A DNA stretch of 64,000 nucleotides. Source: Flavobacterium hungaricum (GTDB lineage Bacteria; Bacteroidota; Bacteroidia; Flavobacteriales; Flavobacteriaceae). Position numbers and translations under genes: made by a program. This document shows positions 1 through 7,324 of the stretch, in pieces. The notes under the pieces are model-generated. The model was given only the letters and a program-made list of their open reading frames with translations, was not told the DNA's origin and ran no database searches. The DNA lies in NCBI RefSeq assembly GCF_015182285.1, contig NZ_PRDM01000003.1, positions 124,001-188,000 of the forward strand, read 5' to 3'. How positions within the stretch are numbered: the first letter of the stretch is position 1; each line of letters begins with the position of its first letter.

Positions 1-784
1 ATATAATCAGTAATAGATTTTTCCGCTTTCTCTTTGGTCTTATATTTATTCTGGTATACCAATTCTACCTTTAAGGTATTGAAAAAGCTTTCTGCTACTG
101 CGTTATCGTAGCAGTTTCCTTTACGGCTCATGCTTTGGGTTATTTTATTTGTGGCTAATAAAGCAATAAACTCACAGCAGGCATATTGCTTTCCTTGGTC
201 TGAGTGAAAGAGTAGTTCCTGATTGTTCTGCAATGGACGATTTAAAAGAGCTTTCGTTAAAGAGGTGATGCTGGTATCTTTTGCTCTCATTGTTTCGCTG
301 ATTGACCAGCCGATCACTTTACGGTCAAAAAGATCTATCACCACAGTGAGATAGATCCAGCCTTCATCTGTTTCGATGTAGGTTATATCAGAAACCCAAA
401 TTTCATTTCTTCTGCCTGCTTTAAAATCTGTTCTAATCTGTTTTCTGCTAATCTGTTATTACGGGGTGGGCTTGTAGTCTTTTTATATTTAGATTTTGCA
501 ATGCTTCTCAGATGGTTTTCCTTCATAATCTATCCGACAAATTTTCTGGAAACTTTTATCCCGATGGAATCCAATTCTTTAGCAATTCTCGGGCTTCCGT
601 ATCGGCATTGGCTCCAATGATAAATTCTTATAATTTCGCTTATGATGAGGGTTTTTCGTTCTGCCCTTGCGATGGGTGTTCTTTTGCGCCATCGGAAGAA
701 ACTGCTTTTGTGGATTTGAAATATCCGGCACATCTTCTCAACGGGAAATATTTTCGAGTTTTCTCTGATAAATTCATATTTCAC
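1..784 (-). pseudogene. IS3-family transposase OrfB, broken DDE integrase
   Basis: The frame opens at 784 with KYEFIRENSKIFPVEKMCRIF, the usual OrfB N-terminus, but reaches a TAG at 530-532. After another short open stretch the frame slips by one base near 430-436. Beyond the slip the integrase core is clear: VSDITYI (first Asp), FHSDQGKQYA (second Asp) and NCYDNAVAESFF (Glu). So the catalytic triad survives but two lesions separate it from the N-terminus. The C-terminus lies off the left edge. Confidence 0.8.
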
Positions 785-1089
785 CCGCCGCTCTTGGAGA
801 AGATATTTTGAGCCTTTTTTAGGATGTCCCTTTCAATTTCTAATTCTTTTATCTGTTTCCGCAGTTTCTGCTGCTCATTTTTATGGTGTATTTCAGCTGA
901 GGTCTTCTTTGTGGAAAATCTGCCTTCCTGATAGAGCTTCTTCCAGTGCTGCAGGGTACTTGTGCTGATATTGAGTTCTTTTGCCACATCACAGACTCTT
1001 CCGCAGTGGATGCTCATCGTGGCGGCCAGAATCTTGAAGCCTAAAGTAAAGGTTCTCCTAGTATTTTTCATGCCTGTGAAAATTAGCAC
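781..1089 (-). CDS. IS3-family transposase OrfA (helix-turn-helix subunit)
   Basis: OrfA of IS3 elements binds the terminal repeats and supplies the N-terminal part of the fused transposase. The 102-residue product has the RRTF..GFKILAA opening, a helix-turn-helix around residues 25-50 (CDVAKELNIS..TLQHWKKLY) and a C-terminal leucine-rich coiled coil (QQKLRKQIKELEIERDILKKA), as in the family. An internal Met at residue 7 (1071) starts the conserved part and may be the true start. The stop overlaps the orfB start as ATGA. OrfA itself looks intact. Confidence 0.8.
   Translation of the reverse strand: MLIFTGMKNTRRTFTLGFKILAATMSIHCGRVCDVAKELNISTSTLQHWKKLYQEGRFSTKKTSAEIHHKNEQQKLRKQIKELEIERDILKKAQNIFSKSGG
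814..820 (-). promoter_or_regulatory. Programmed -1 frameshift heptamer of the IS3 element
   Basis: A AAA AAG sits in the orfA frame near its end. The -1 frame from this point is open and runs directly into orfB (KYEFIRENSKIF), which is the classical IS3 arrangement for making OrfAB. Known mechanism of the family; activity here is inferred. Confidence 0.6.
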
Positions 1090-1270
1090 TCATAAAGTTA
1101 GCGGCCATTCAGAAATTGTAGGCAATATATACTTCATTTTTTACTAAATCTGGTAGATACTGCCTAAGCTTTTAGTCGCAAAAATGGTATCAACTCCACG
1201 CCAGAAAGTGCACCGATTCTGCACCTTTAATTTTGTGAGCATTTATAAATATTGAAAACAGCCCATAAAG

Positions 1271-1306
1271 CAAAAAAGCCAGTAAATCATCGGATTTACT
1301 GGCTTT
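1271..1306 (-). terminator. Intrinsic terminator of tRNA-Tyr
   Basis: Arms 1275-1288 and 1293-1306 form a perfect 14-bp stem (core GCCAGTAAATC) with a 4-nt loop. On the reverse strand it is followed by a T run, about 70 nt past the tRNA. Confidence 0.8.
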
Positions 1307-1373
1307 AAGACATTTTTTAAGGCTTTTTAAAAAGATTGAAAACTTTAAGTTTTCCGGCTTTTCGGCCTTTCCG

Positions 1374-1454
1374 TGGGGAGAGCAGGATTCGAACCTGCGA
1401 AGTTCACACAGCAGATTTACAGTCTGCCCTCGTTGGCCGCTTGAGTATCTCCCC
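1374..1454 (-). tRNA. tRNA-Tyr (GTA anticodon)
   Basis: The reverse strand folds as a class II tRNA: acceptor GGGGAGA paired with TCTCCCC plus discriminator A, a D-loop with AAGCGG, an anticodon loop reading CTGTAAATC (anticodon GTA), a long variable arm and a T-loop GGTTCGAATCC. The length is 81 nt, right for tRNA-Tyr. The 3' CCA is not encoded. It stands alone with its own promoter and terminator. Confidence 0.95.
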
Positions 1455-1492
1455 GATCTCAGCTTGTTGTGCTTTGTTGTTCTTAGCGGTGG

Positions 1493-1522
1493 CAAAGATA
1501 GCAACGTTTTCTAGATTTACAA
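1493..1522 (-). promoter_or_regulatory. Bacteroidota-type promoter of tRNA-Tyr
   Basis: On the reverse strand TTG (1522-1520) is followed after 19 nt by TATCTTTG (1500-1493), matching TTG-N19-TAnnTTTG. It lies 39 nt upstream of the mature tRNA. Confidence 0.75.
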
Positions 1523-1891
1523 GCAAAAAAAGAACTTAATTTTAAGTTATTTTAAAGTTATTTTTTAATTCATTGAAATTGAATAAAATAAAAATGTTTT
1601 AAAAAGCGTTATTTTTTAATTTATTTCAAAAAGTAGGATTAGTTTTATGGTTAAAATATGGTTTTATTTTAAATTTAGTCTTCAATAAAAGTTGGCAGTG
1701 GCTGGTTTTGTTGCTTTGCGGCCAAAATAGTGACAAAATATCTTTTAGTATTATTTTGCGGAATTGACTTTTTCTGGAATTTTTAGACACGAGAACAGTT
1801 AATGAGCTGATCGCGATATTTTTTTTCAAAGCAGCGTTTTTAGTTTTCTTTTATGAAGTACTGTTTTTGCTTCTTTGGATACGTTGAAAAC
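1523..1891. other. Intergenic stretch without recognised gene
   Basis: Very AT-rich. The only long frame (1626-1829, reverse) has no family resemblance and low-complexity composition. I see no RNA fold or repeat here. Confidence 0.5.
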
Positions 1892-1920
1892 AAAAAAAAA
1901 TCTCCCGAAGGAGATTTTTT
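1892..1920 (-). terminator. Intrinsic terminator after the TlpA-type gene
   Basis: AAATCTCC and GGAGATTT form the stem around a CGAA loop. T runs flank it on both strands, so it could work in either direction. It lies 20 nt past the stop at 1941. Confidence 0.75.
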
Positions 1921-1940
1921 ACTTATTTCTAACTGCAGCA

Positions 1941-3107
1941 TTATTTCGCAAGCAGTTCTAAGATTTTAGCTTTCAATTCTGGGCCTCTTAAGTCTTGTGC
2001 CACTACGTTTCCGCTCGCGTCAAGAATAAAGGTTGCCGGAATAGATTCAACTTGATATTGTTTTGCAATAGGCTCGTCCCAATATTTCAAATTAGAAACA
2101 TGTGTCCAGGTTAAACCATCTTTCGCAATCGCTTCTTTCCAAGCAGCTGCTTCTTTATCCAAAGAAACTCCGATTATGTTTAAACCTTTTGAATGTAGCT
2201 CTTTGTAAATTGCTACAACATTAGGATTTTCTTTTCTGCATGGCCCGCACCAAGATGCCCAAAAATCAACAATAGTAACTTTTCCTAAACTTTCTTTAAG
2301 CGATACTACTTTTCCTTCTGGATTTGGAGCTGAAAAATCTGCTCTTCATTTCGCGCTGCCAACAGGAGCTGCTGATGCACCAACTGCAGGCATTTTTGCT
2401 TGACCTAATCTTGTTTTAATTTCTTTTCCAGGAGTAGTGTTTTTTACAGACTCATCCAAAGAATTGTAAAGAGCTTCTGCTTTTTTAACATCTGTGCTTG
2501 GATCGTTCAACATGCTTTGAACAATTAAAACAGTAATATAAGATTTTGGATGTCCTTCAGCGTAAGCTAAGTATTTCTTTTTACTATTCTCTTGAACTTC
2601 TGTCTGAATAGTCATGTATTGTTTCATCAAGCTATTGATAGTTGCTGTATCTTGAGCTTGTTGAGCTTGCTGCATTTTTTGGTTATTCTTTTTCTGAAAA
2701 TCAATTAAGCTTTTTTGAGTCTTAGTCAAATCTTCGTTGAATTTTGCATATTCTTCGTTATTGTAAGTTCCAGTAGCTTTAGATTTATGGATACTGTCTT
2801 TATCAATTGCAACATTAATTTCTCCTGTTTCTAGAATAAATGGGAAAGGAGCATTAGCACCTTGAAGAATTAAAGTATGGAAAGCTGGTTCAGTTACTTT
2901 TCCTTTTATTTCAAATTTTCCGTTTTCAACTTTTACTGTATCAAGAGAAACAGTCATTCTTGTAGCAGGATCTTGTCCTTGTAAGATAATTGTTTTTCCA
3001 TTTTCAACCCCAGTTGCAGTTCCTGTAATAAGGTATTCTCCGTCTTTAACTTTGCTGCAAGAAATGATCGCTGCAGAAGCAGTAAGTACAAAAAGTATTT
3101 TTTTCAT
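1941..3107 (-). pseudogene. DUF4369/TlpA-type disulfide oxidoreductase lipoprotein, interrupted by an in-frame TGA
   Basis: Family members are about 365-390-residue lipoproteins with an N-terminal DUF4369 domain and a C-terminal thioredoxin domain that reduces or shuttles disulfides in the envelope. The N-terminal part (253 codons from 3107) has a lipobox (AAIISC, Cys 17) and the DUF4369 fold. It stops at TGA 2346-2348, exactly in the interdomain linker. The same frame then continues open for 134 codons to 1941. That part holds DFSAPNPEGK, the active site WCGPC and the cis-Pro segment ESIPATF. No ATG, GTG or TTG precedes the active site, so the thioredoxin domain cannot be started alone. This is either a real nonsense mutation or a base error. 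Confidence 0.8.
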
Positions 3108-3143
3108 TATAAAAAATTAAAATTAGTTAATTGATTTGTGCAA

Positions 3144-3151
3144 CAAAAGTA
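3144..3151 (-). promoter_or_regulatory. -7 box upstream of the TlpA-type gene
   Basis: TACTTTTG on the reverse strand matches TAnnTTTG, 37 nt before the ATG at 3107. No clear TTG was found at the expected spacing. Confidence 0.4.
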
Positions 3152-3317
3152 TCTAAAAATATAAAACATACAGAATTTTGCAACCTAAAATTTTGTTATA
3201 GTTTTTTTGAAGCTAATTATCCTGTAATCAGTGGTTTTGTTGGTTTTATTTGATTTAAAACTCTTAATTGTAAATTTATTTCAAAGCCTTTTTTTTTATT
3301 TTGTATTTATCAGGCAT

Positions 3318-3347
3318 AAAAAAAGCACCCTGTTATAAGAGTGCTTT
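3318..3347 (-). terminator. Intrinsic terminator of the J-domain/KTSC gene
   Basis: AAAGCAC (3322-3328) pairs with GTGCTTT (3341-3347). The reverse strand continues into seven Ts. Confidence 0.7.
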
Positions 3348-3367
3348 GGTAGAATATAGCGGTAAAA

Positions 3368-3808
3368 CTATTCTTGATTTGTTTTCTTTCTCCAAGTAAA
3401 AGAGTTAAGAATATGTCTTTTAGCAAAACGTCCAGGAGAGTCTGCATTGACCATTTTCACGTAAGTTGCTTTTGGAACACTAATGTATTCGTAAACACTT
3501 CCGTTAGAAAAGTCGATAATTAAACGGCCTTCAACAAATTTGTAATCTGTAATAGTACAAGTTGAAATTGTTTCTGTGTACTCTGGTAAATTAAGTTTGA
3601 TAGTATCAGGATGAATGCTTACTAAAAAGTGGTAAGCTTCGATAATTGTTTTACTTTTTTCCTCAGCTTCTTTTAAACCAGCGTCATCTCCTACAAATTT
3701 ATCAGGATGAGATTCTTTCATCGCATTACGATAAATTGTCTTTAAATCTTTTAATTCTGCAGTTTTCTCTACATTTAGTAACTTGCGGTATTCAACTATT
3801 TTTTTCAT
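3368..3808 (-). CDS. J-domain protein with C-terminal KTSC domain
   Basis: Residues 1-65 form a J domain with the HPD tripeptide at 34-36 (KESHPDKF), the motif that stimulates Hsp70 (DnaK) ATPase. Residues of about 80-142 form a KTSC domain (VYEYISVPKATYVKMVNADSPGRFAKRHI). KTSC is named for its similarity to the C-terminus of lysyl-tRNA synthetase and is of unclear function. The fusion suggests a co-chaperone recruited by KTSC to a nucleic acid or translation partner, but that is inference. The 146-residue frame is intact and monocistronic. TACCTTTG at 3886-3879 gives a good -7 box. Confidence 0.85.
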   Translation of the reverse strand: MKKIVEYRKLLNVEKTAELKDLKTIYRNAMKESHPDKFVGDDAGLKEAEEKSKTIIEAYHFLVSIHPDTIKLNLPEYTETISTCTITDYKFVEGRLIIDFSNGSVYEYISVPKATYVKMVNADSPGRFAKRHILNSFTWRKKTNQE

Positions 3809-3878
3809 AAATAAAAGGTAACTACTTGTCTATTAGTTTGAAATCGATATTAATTAGTTCAAATCGACAAATTTTTTG

Positions 3879-3886
3879 CAAAGGTA
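3879..3886 (-). promoter_or_regulatory. -7 box of the J-domain/KTSC gene
   Basis: TACCTTTG on the reverse strand, about 70 nt upstream of the ATG at 3808. Confidence 0.45.
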
Positions 3887-3927
3887 CACTTTTTTTTAAC
3901 TTTTTAGTTTTGAGCCCAAAAAAAATG

Positions 3928-4222
3928 TTTCAAGTTTGTGTAGGTTTTGTTGTTTCAGGTTTCAAGTTTTTTTTGTTTCAGGTTTTTTTGTTTCACGTTT
4001 CACGTTTTAGGTTTGGTGTTGTGCTTAATAACCGAAATGCTTGCAAAGTTTCTCCTTAATAAAACTTTATTAAACAGTAAGGTTCGCAAAGCTCTGTCTT
4101 AAACTTTGCGAACCATAGCGTAATTTTCAGCGTTTTTCACAGTAATTCCAACTTGAAACCTGAAACCTGAAACAAAAAAAACTTGAAACCTGAAACTTAA
4201 AACCTGAAACAAAATAATCCTG
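3928..4222. repeat. Inverted pair of GAAACCTGAAAC-type arrays around a hairpin
   Basis: From 3928 to 4015 the + strand repeats GTTTCAGGTTTCAAG-like words. From 4151 to 4222 the reverse complement recurs (ACTTGAAACCTGAAAC). Between them 4081-4091 and 4104-4114 form a perfect 11-bp inverted repeat (GGTTCGCAAAG / CTTTGCGAACC). The frame at 3826-4059 over this tract is low-complexity and not a gene. Confidence 0.7.
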
Positions 4223-4235
4223 AAACAAATAACCT

Positions 4236-4481
4236 TTATTCCGGCTTATGATTGGCTTTATCGAAGTTTCTAGATTTTTTTGGATACTGTTTAAAACTTA
4301 TATCGCTTGGGTTTTCTATAATGGATTTTATAGTGATCCAATCTCCGACATTAAATTTTGACTGTACCGTTTTGTAATCCAAAAGATATTCACCGCAGAA
4401 ATAATTATTATTTTCATCCTTTTCTATAATACCAGTGAAAACTCCTTTTTGCGGCATTTTTTGCTCTATATCTTTAGACAT
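4236..4481 (-). CDS. Small hypothetical flavobacterial protein
   Basis: The product is 81 residues from ATG 4481 (MSKDIEQKMPQKGVFTG). A longer frame upstream to 4568 crosses the promoter and overlaps the divergent gene, so I prefer this start. TACCTTTG at 4514-4507 lies 26 nt before it. The protein is soluble, with one Cys and many Asn/Lys. The segment GVFTGIIEKDENNNYFCGEYLLDYKTVQSKFNVGD-WITI alternates like a small beta-barrel. I do not recognise a family. Confidence 0.6.
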   Translation of the reverse strand: MSKDIEQKMPQKGVFTGIIEKDENNNYFCGEYLLDYKTVQSKFNVGDWITIKSIIENPSDISFKQYPKKSRNFDKANHKPE

Positions 4482-4506
4482 GACTTTTTGTTTTAAAATT
4501 AAAAAG

Positions 4507-4514
4507 CAAAGGTA
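4507..4514 (-). promoter_or_regulatory. -7 box for the gene starting at 4481
   Basis: TACCTTTG on the reverse strand. It lies back to back with the + strand box at 4556. Confidence 0.5.
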
Positions 4515-4555
4515 AGCATTTAATGTTTGTTTTAGGGAGTTCGGTCGAATCTGAG

Positions 4556-4563
4556 TATATTTG
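4556..4563 (+). promoter_or_regulatory. -7 box placed directly at the start codon of the 4567 gene
   Basis: TATATTTG ends 3 nt before the ATG at 4567, so the transcript probably begins at or within a few bases of the ATG. Confidence 0.5.
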
Positions 4564-4566
4564 CAC

Positions 4567-5109
4567 ATGCAGAAAAACTTTAAGCCACATCCTAATTCTT
4601 TTAAAAATACATTTTGTGTTTTTAATGAAGTGCTTTCAAACGAAATTGAAGGTTTGAAGAAACAGTTTGAAAGTAAAGCCGGAAGCGCTTATTATTATAC
4701 CGAAGAAGGAATGTACCGCGTTTCGAATCATTGGGGAAGACTCGCAAATAGCAAATGGCGTCTTACTGCCCGTGAACCAGAAACAGATTCAAAAACCAAG
4801 ATTGGTTTTGCAAAATGGGAAGAATTTTATCCTGATAATCCAGAAGAAAAATTATACTATATAGAAGCCGATTTCGAAAAAAATCTCGCTAACTATCAGC
4901 ATAAAAAGAATGTGAATTATGACGGAAAAGCTGTTTTAAGAACCAGTTTTGAAACCACTAAAAGATTGAAACAAATTCGAAACCTGCAGCAGCTGACCAA
5001 TTGGGCAAAACATTTTGATTATGATGATATAGGGGATTTGAGAAAGGAATTAATCAACGAATTAATCTATACCGAAAAAAGTTTAGAGCAAATTAAAAGA
5101 GAATTATAA
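4567..5109 (+). CDS. Conserved hypothetical protein, probably leaderless
   Basis: The frame runs 180 residues from ATG 4567 (MQKNFKPHPNSFKNTFCVF); a TTG two codons earlier is less likely. The protein is soluble, rich in Lys, Glu and aromatic residues (GSAYYYTEEGMYRVSNHWGRLANSKWRL), and ends in a long charged helix. Such proteins are common in Flavobacteriia, but I know no assigned function. The stop overlaps the next start as TAATG, so the two genes are translationally coupled. Confidence 0.75.
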   Translation: MQKNFKPHPNSFKNTFCVFNEVLSNEIEGLKKQFESKAGSAYYYTEEGMYRVSNHWGRLANSKWRLTAREPETDSKTKIGFAKWEEFYPDNPEEKLYYIEADFEKNLANYQHKKNVNYDGKAVLRTSFETTKRLKQIRNLQQLTNWAKHFDYDDIGDLRKELINELIYTEKSLEQIKREL

Positions 5110-5249
5110 TGGGACGCAATAACGAAAAGAATATCAAAAAGCATAACGATAAGCTGCACAAAGCCCAGGCAAAAGCCAAACAAGCTGAAATTGCAAGAAA
5201 AGAAAAACTGAAAGAAATTGTAAAGAAATACAACGAAAGTAAAGAGTAA
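5109..5249 (+). CDS. 46-residue highly charged helical protein
   Basis: ATG 5109 overlaps the previous stop. The product (MGRNNEKNIKKHNDKLHKAQ...) is almost entirely Lys, Glu, Ala, Gln and Asn, predicts as one long helix, and has no membrane segment. Coupling to the 4567 gene suggests a shared role. Function unknown. Confidence 0.65.
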   Translation: MGRNNEKNIKKHNDKLHKAQAKAKQAEIARKEKLKEIVKKYNESKE

Positions 5250-5255
5250 TAAGAT

Positions 5256-5387
5256 AGTTTCAAGTTTCAGGTTTGAAGTTTCATGTTATAACAAAACCTG
5301 AAACCTGAAACCTGAAACTTGAAACTTGAAACTTGAAACTTGAAACTTGAAACTTGAAACCTGACACCTAAAACCTGAAACAAAAAA
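5256..5387. repeat. Tandem CTTGAAAC/CCTGAAAC repeat array
   Basis: At least ten 7-8-base words of the form GAAACYTGAAAC run in tandem. The words are the same as at 3928-4222. The array separates two co-directional genes. Confidence 0.8.
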
Positions 5388-5392
5388 AATAT

Positions 5393-5626
5393 ATGAATAC
5401 TAAATTTGAAACTTTAAAAGCAGACGTACAAGAAATAATCGATTTGATCGCTGCGAAAAACGATAGAGAAGCAAACAATAAATTGTTAGAGGTAAGCGAA
5501 AAATTAGACGAAATGATTGATTTTGCTGAAGAAGATGAAGAAGTGAGAGAAATAACTCGTTATCAGGTTTTGCTGAATCAGCTTCATGTGAAGATTAATG
5601 GAGAAGAACCAGTTGATGGAGAATAA
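5393..5626 (+). CDS. Small acidic hypothetical protein
   Basis: A 77-residue acidic helical protein (KLDEMIDFAEEDEEVREITRYQVLLNQLHVKING). No Cys, no membrane segment and no family I recognise. Its last bases overlap the start of the YchJ-type gene (ATG 5616), which points to an operon. Confidence 0.7.
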   Translation: MNTKFETLKADVQEIIDLIAAKNDREANNKLLEVSEKLDEMIDFAEEDEEVREITRYQVLLNQLHVKINGEEPVDGE

Positions 5627-5996
5627 AAAATGTTTTTGTGATACAGGAGTGCTTTTTGAAGACTGCTGTAATTTGTATTTAAGCGGTAATCAAAAAGCGC
5701 CTTCCGCATTAGCGTTAATGCGTTCTAGATATTCGGCTTATGCGACTCATAATGCCGATTACCTTATGGAAACTACTCATGTTTCTGAGAGAAAATACTA
5801 TTCGAAACCTGAAATTTTGAAATGGGCAGTGTCAAATAAATGGCAGAAATTGGAGATTTTGGGTTTTACAGAGCATACGGTCGAATTTAAAGCTTACTTT
5901 TTAGATGCAGCTAATCAACCGCAGGTTCACTACGAATTTTCAACTTTTAAAACCGAAAATAACGCTTGGTTTTATGTCGACGGAAAGTTTGAATAA
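5616..5996 (+). CDS. YchJ-type (UPF0225) protein with SEC-C motif
   Basis: About 126 residues from ATG 5616 (MENKKCFCDTG); an ATG six codons upstream is possible. The N-terminal CFCDTG...EDCC matches the zinc-binding SEC-C motif of YchJ/UPF0225 proteins. The middle (APSALALMRSRYSAYATHNADYLMETTH) and the C-terminal NTF2-like part (VHYEFSTFKTENNAWFYVDGKFE) are also typical. The biochemical role of the family is not settled. It is coupled to the upstream 77-residue gene. Confidence 0.85.
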   Translation: MENKKCFCDTGVLFEDCCNLYLSGNQKAPSALALMRSRYSAYATHNADYLMETTHVSERKYYSKPEILKWAVSNKWQKLEILGFTEHTVEFKAYFLDAANQPQVHYEFSTFKTENNAWFYVDGKFE

Positions 5997-6074
5997 TTAT
6001 TAAATCTAACGCTGTTAGCGGTTAGTTTTGCTTAAATATTTTAACTAAAAATTAATAAACGATTCTTTTTTCGT

Positions 6075-6102
6075 AATTCTAAAAAGATGTAATTTTAGAA
6101 TT
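6075..6102. promoter_or_regulatory. Perfect inverted repeat abutting the VWA start codon
   Basis: AATTCTAAAA (6075-6084) and TTTTAGAATT (6093-6102) are perfect 10-bp arms around an 8-nt loop. The right arm touches the ATG at 6103, so it could be an operator or an mRNA hairpin hiding the ribosome site. Confidence 0.5.
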
Positions 6103-7221
6103 ATGAAAAACGAATTTAAAAAAGGCTTTTATTTTAAGACTTACGAAGCTCCTTTTCAGTCTCCGTTTGACAAACTTTTTACCATATTTAAAGAGTTAAT
6201 CACCCATACTTCGGGTGATTTTGACGAAGCAATCAGCTGGCTTCGAGAACTGGATATAGAATATAAACTGACCGACGAAAACTACACCATTGACGATTTT
6301 ATCGAAGACCTTAAGAAAAAAGGCTATATCAGAGATGAAGTTAAAGGCGACGGAAGTTCCGGATTAGGAATAACCGCAAAAACAGAACGAGCGATCAGGC
6401 AGCAAGCTTTGGATCAGATTTTTGGAAATTTGAAACGCTCCGGAAACGGGAATCATAAAACAAAACATGCCGGAAATGGCGACGAACATACGGGAGAATT
6501 CCGTGAGTTTAATTTTGGCGACGGATTAGAAAGAATTTCACTAACAGAAAGTCTTCGAAATGCTCAAATCAACAATGGTGTTGAAAGTTTTATGCTCACT
6601 GAAAACGATCTGGTTGTCGAAGAAACGCAGTACAAAGCCCAGATGAGTACGGTCTTGATGATCGACATCAGCCACAGTATGATTTTGTATGGTGAAGACC
6701 GTATTACGCCGGCCAAAAAAGTGGCAATGGCGCTGGCAGAATTAATCACAACCCGTTATCCTAAAGACACATTAGATATTTTGGTTTTTGGTAATGATGC
6801 CTGGACCATTCCTATAAAGGACTTGCCTTATTTACAAGTTGGTCCTTATCATACCAACACAGTTGCCGGTCTGCAGTTGGCAATGGATATTTTGCGAAGA
6901 AAGCGAAATACCAACAAGCAAATCTTTATGATTACCGACGGAAAACCAAGCTGTGTCCGCGAACGCGACGGTTCTTATTATATGAACAGTAACGGCCTCG
7001 ACGAATATATCGTAGACAAATGTTACACGCAGGCGCAACAGGCCAGAAAACTCCATATTCCGATTACAACTTTTATGATTGCCAAAGATCCGTATCTGCA
7101 GCGATTTGTGAATCAGTTTACAGAAGCCAATCAGGGAAAAGCGTTTTACACCGGACTGAAAGGTTTGGGTGAAATGATTTTTGAAGATTATGAAACGAAC
7201 AGAAAAAAAAGAATTAAATAA
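6103..7221 (+). CDS. von Willebrand factor A domain protein (MoxR/BchI partner type)
   Basis: A 372-residue cytosolic protein. The N-terminal 170 residues are a helical region with a Gly/His/Lys-rich linker (RSGNGNHKTKHAGNGDEHTGE, about 125-145). A VWA domain follows from about 180, with the MIDAS motif DISHS at 188-192 and the later Thr/Asp positions (TDGKPS) that bind a divalent metal. This type of VWA protein works with a MoxR-like AAA+ ATPase, as in BchD/BchI or CoxE/CoxD. The ATPase gene lies 103 bp downstream. No signal peptide or TM segment. The client of the pair is unknown. Confidence 0.85.
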   Translation: MKNEFKKGFYFKTYEAPFQSPFDKLFTIFKELITHTSGDFDEAISWLRELDIEYKLTDENYTIDDFIEDLKKKGYIRDEVKGDGSSGLGITAKTERAIRQQALDQIFGNLKRSGNGNHKTKHAGNGDEHTGEFREFNFGDGLERISLTESLRNAQINNGVESFMLTENDLVVEETQYKAQMSTVLMIDISHSMILYGEDRITPAKKVAMALAELITTRYPKDTLDILVFGNDAWTIPIKDLPYLQVGPYHTNTVAGLQLAMDILRRKRNTNKQIFMITDGKPSCVRERDGSYYMNSNGLDEYIVDKCYTQAQQARKLHIPITTFMIAKDPYLQRFVNQFTEANQGKAFYTGLKGLGEMIFEDYETNRKKRIK

Positions 7222-7324
7222 GACTTAAAGCGACAAAGGTTCATAGTAACAAAATGACAAAGTTTTTCTGTAGACATGCCAATCTTTGTCACTAAATACC
7301 TTTAGAACCTTAAAAAAATATACA

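Larger units (their letters stand above)
1..1125 (-). mobile_element. IS3-family insertion sequence, truncated by the window edge and inactivated
   Basis: Two overlapping reading frames in the orfA-orfB order of IS3 elements lie on the reverse strand, joined by an A-AAA-AAG heptamer. The DDE integrase half is recognisable but broken by a stop and a frameshift, so the element is unlikely to move by itself. The left end is outside the window. I could not identify the right terminal inverted repeat with certainty, so the 1125 boundary is approximate. Confidence 0.8.

Noticed and set aside
1-1125. A functional transposon carrying cargo
   Set aside because: Only transposase frames are seen, the integrase frame is broken twice, and the left end is not in the window.
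1190-1504. A 104-codon reverse frame
   Set aside because: It covers the tRNA-Tyr gene, its promoter and its terminator and has no family resemblance.
1941-2162. A separate 73-residue gene
   Set aside because: Its TTG start lies inside the thioredoxin fold; it is the tail of the interrupted TlpA-type gene.
2346-2348. TGA read as selenocysteine
   Set aside because: It lies in a linker, far from the WCGPC active site, and no selenocysteine insertion hairpin or Sec machinery is visible.
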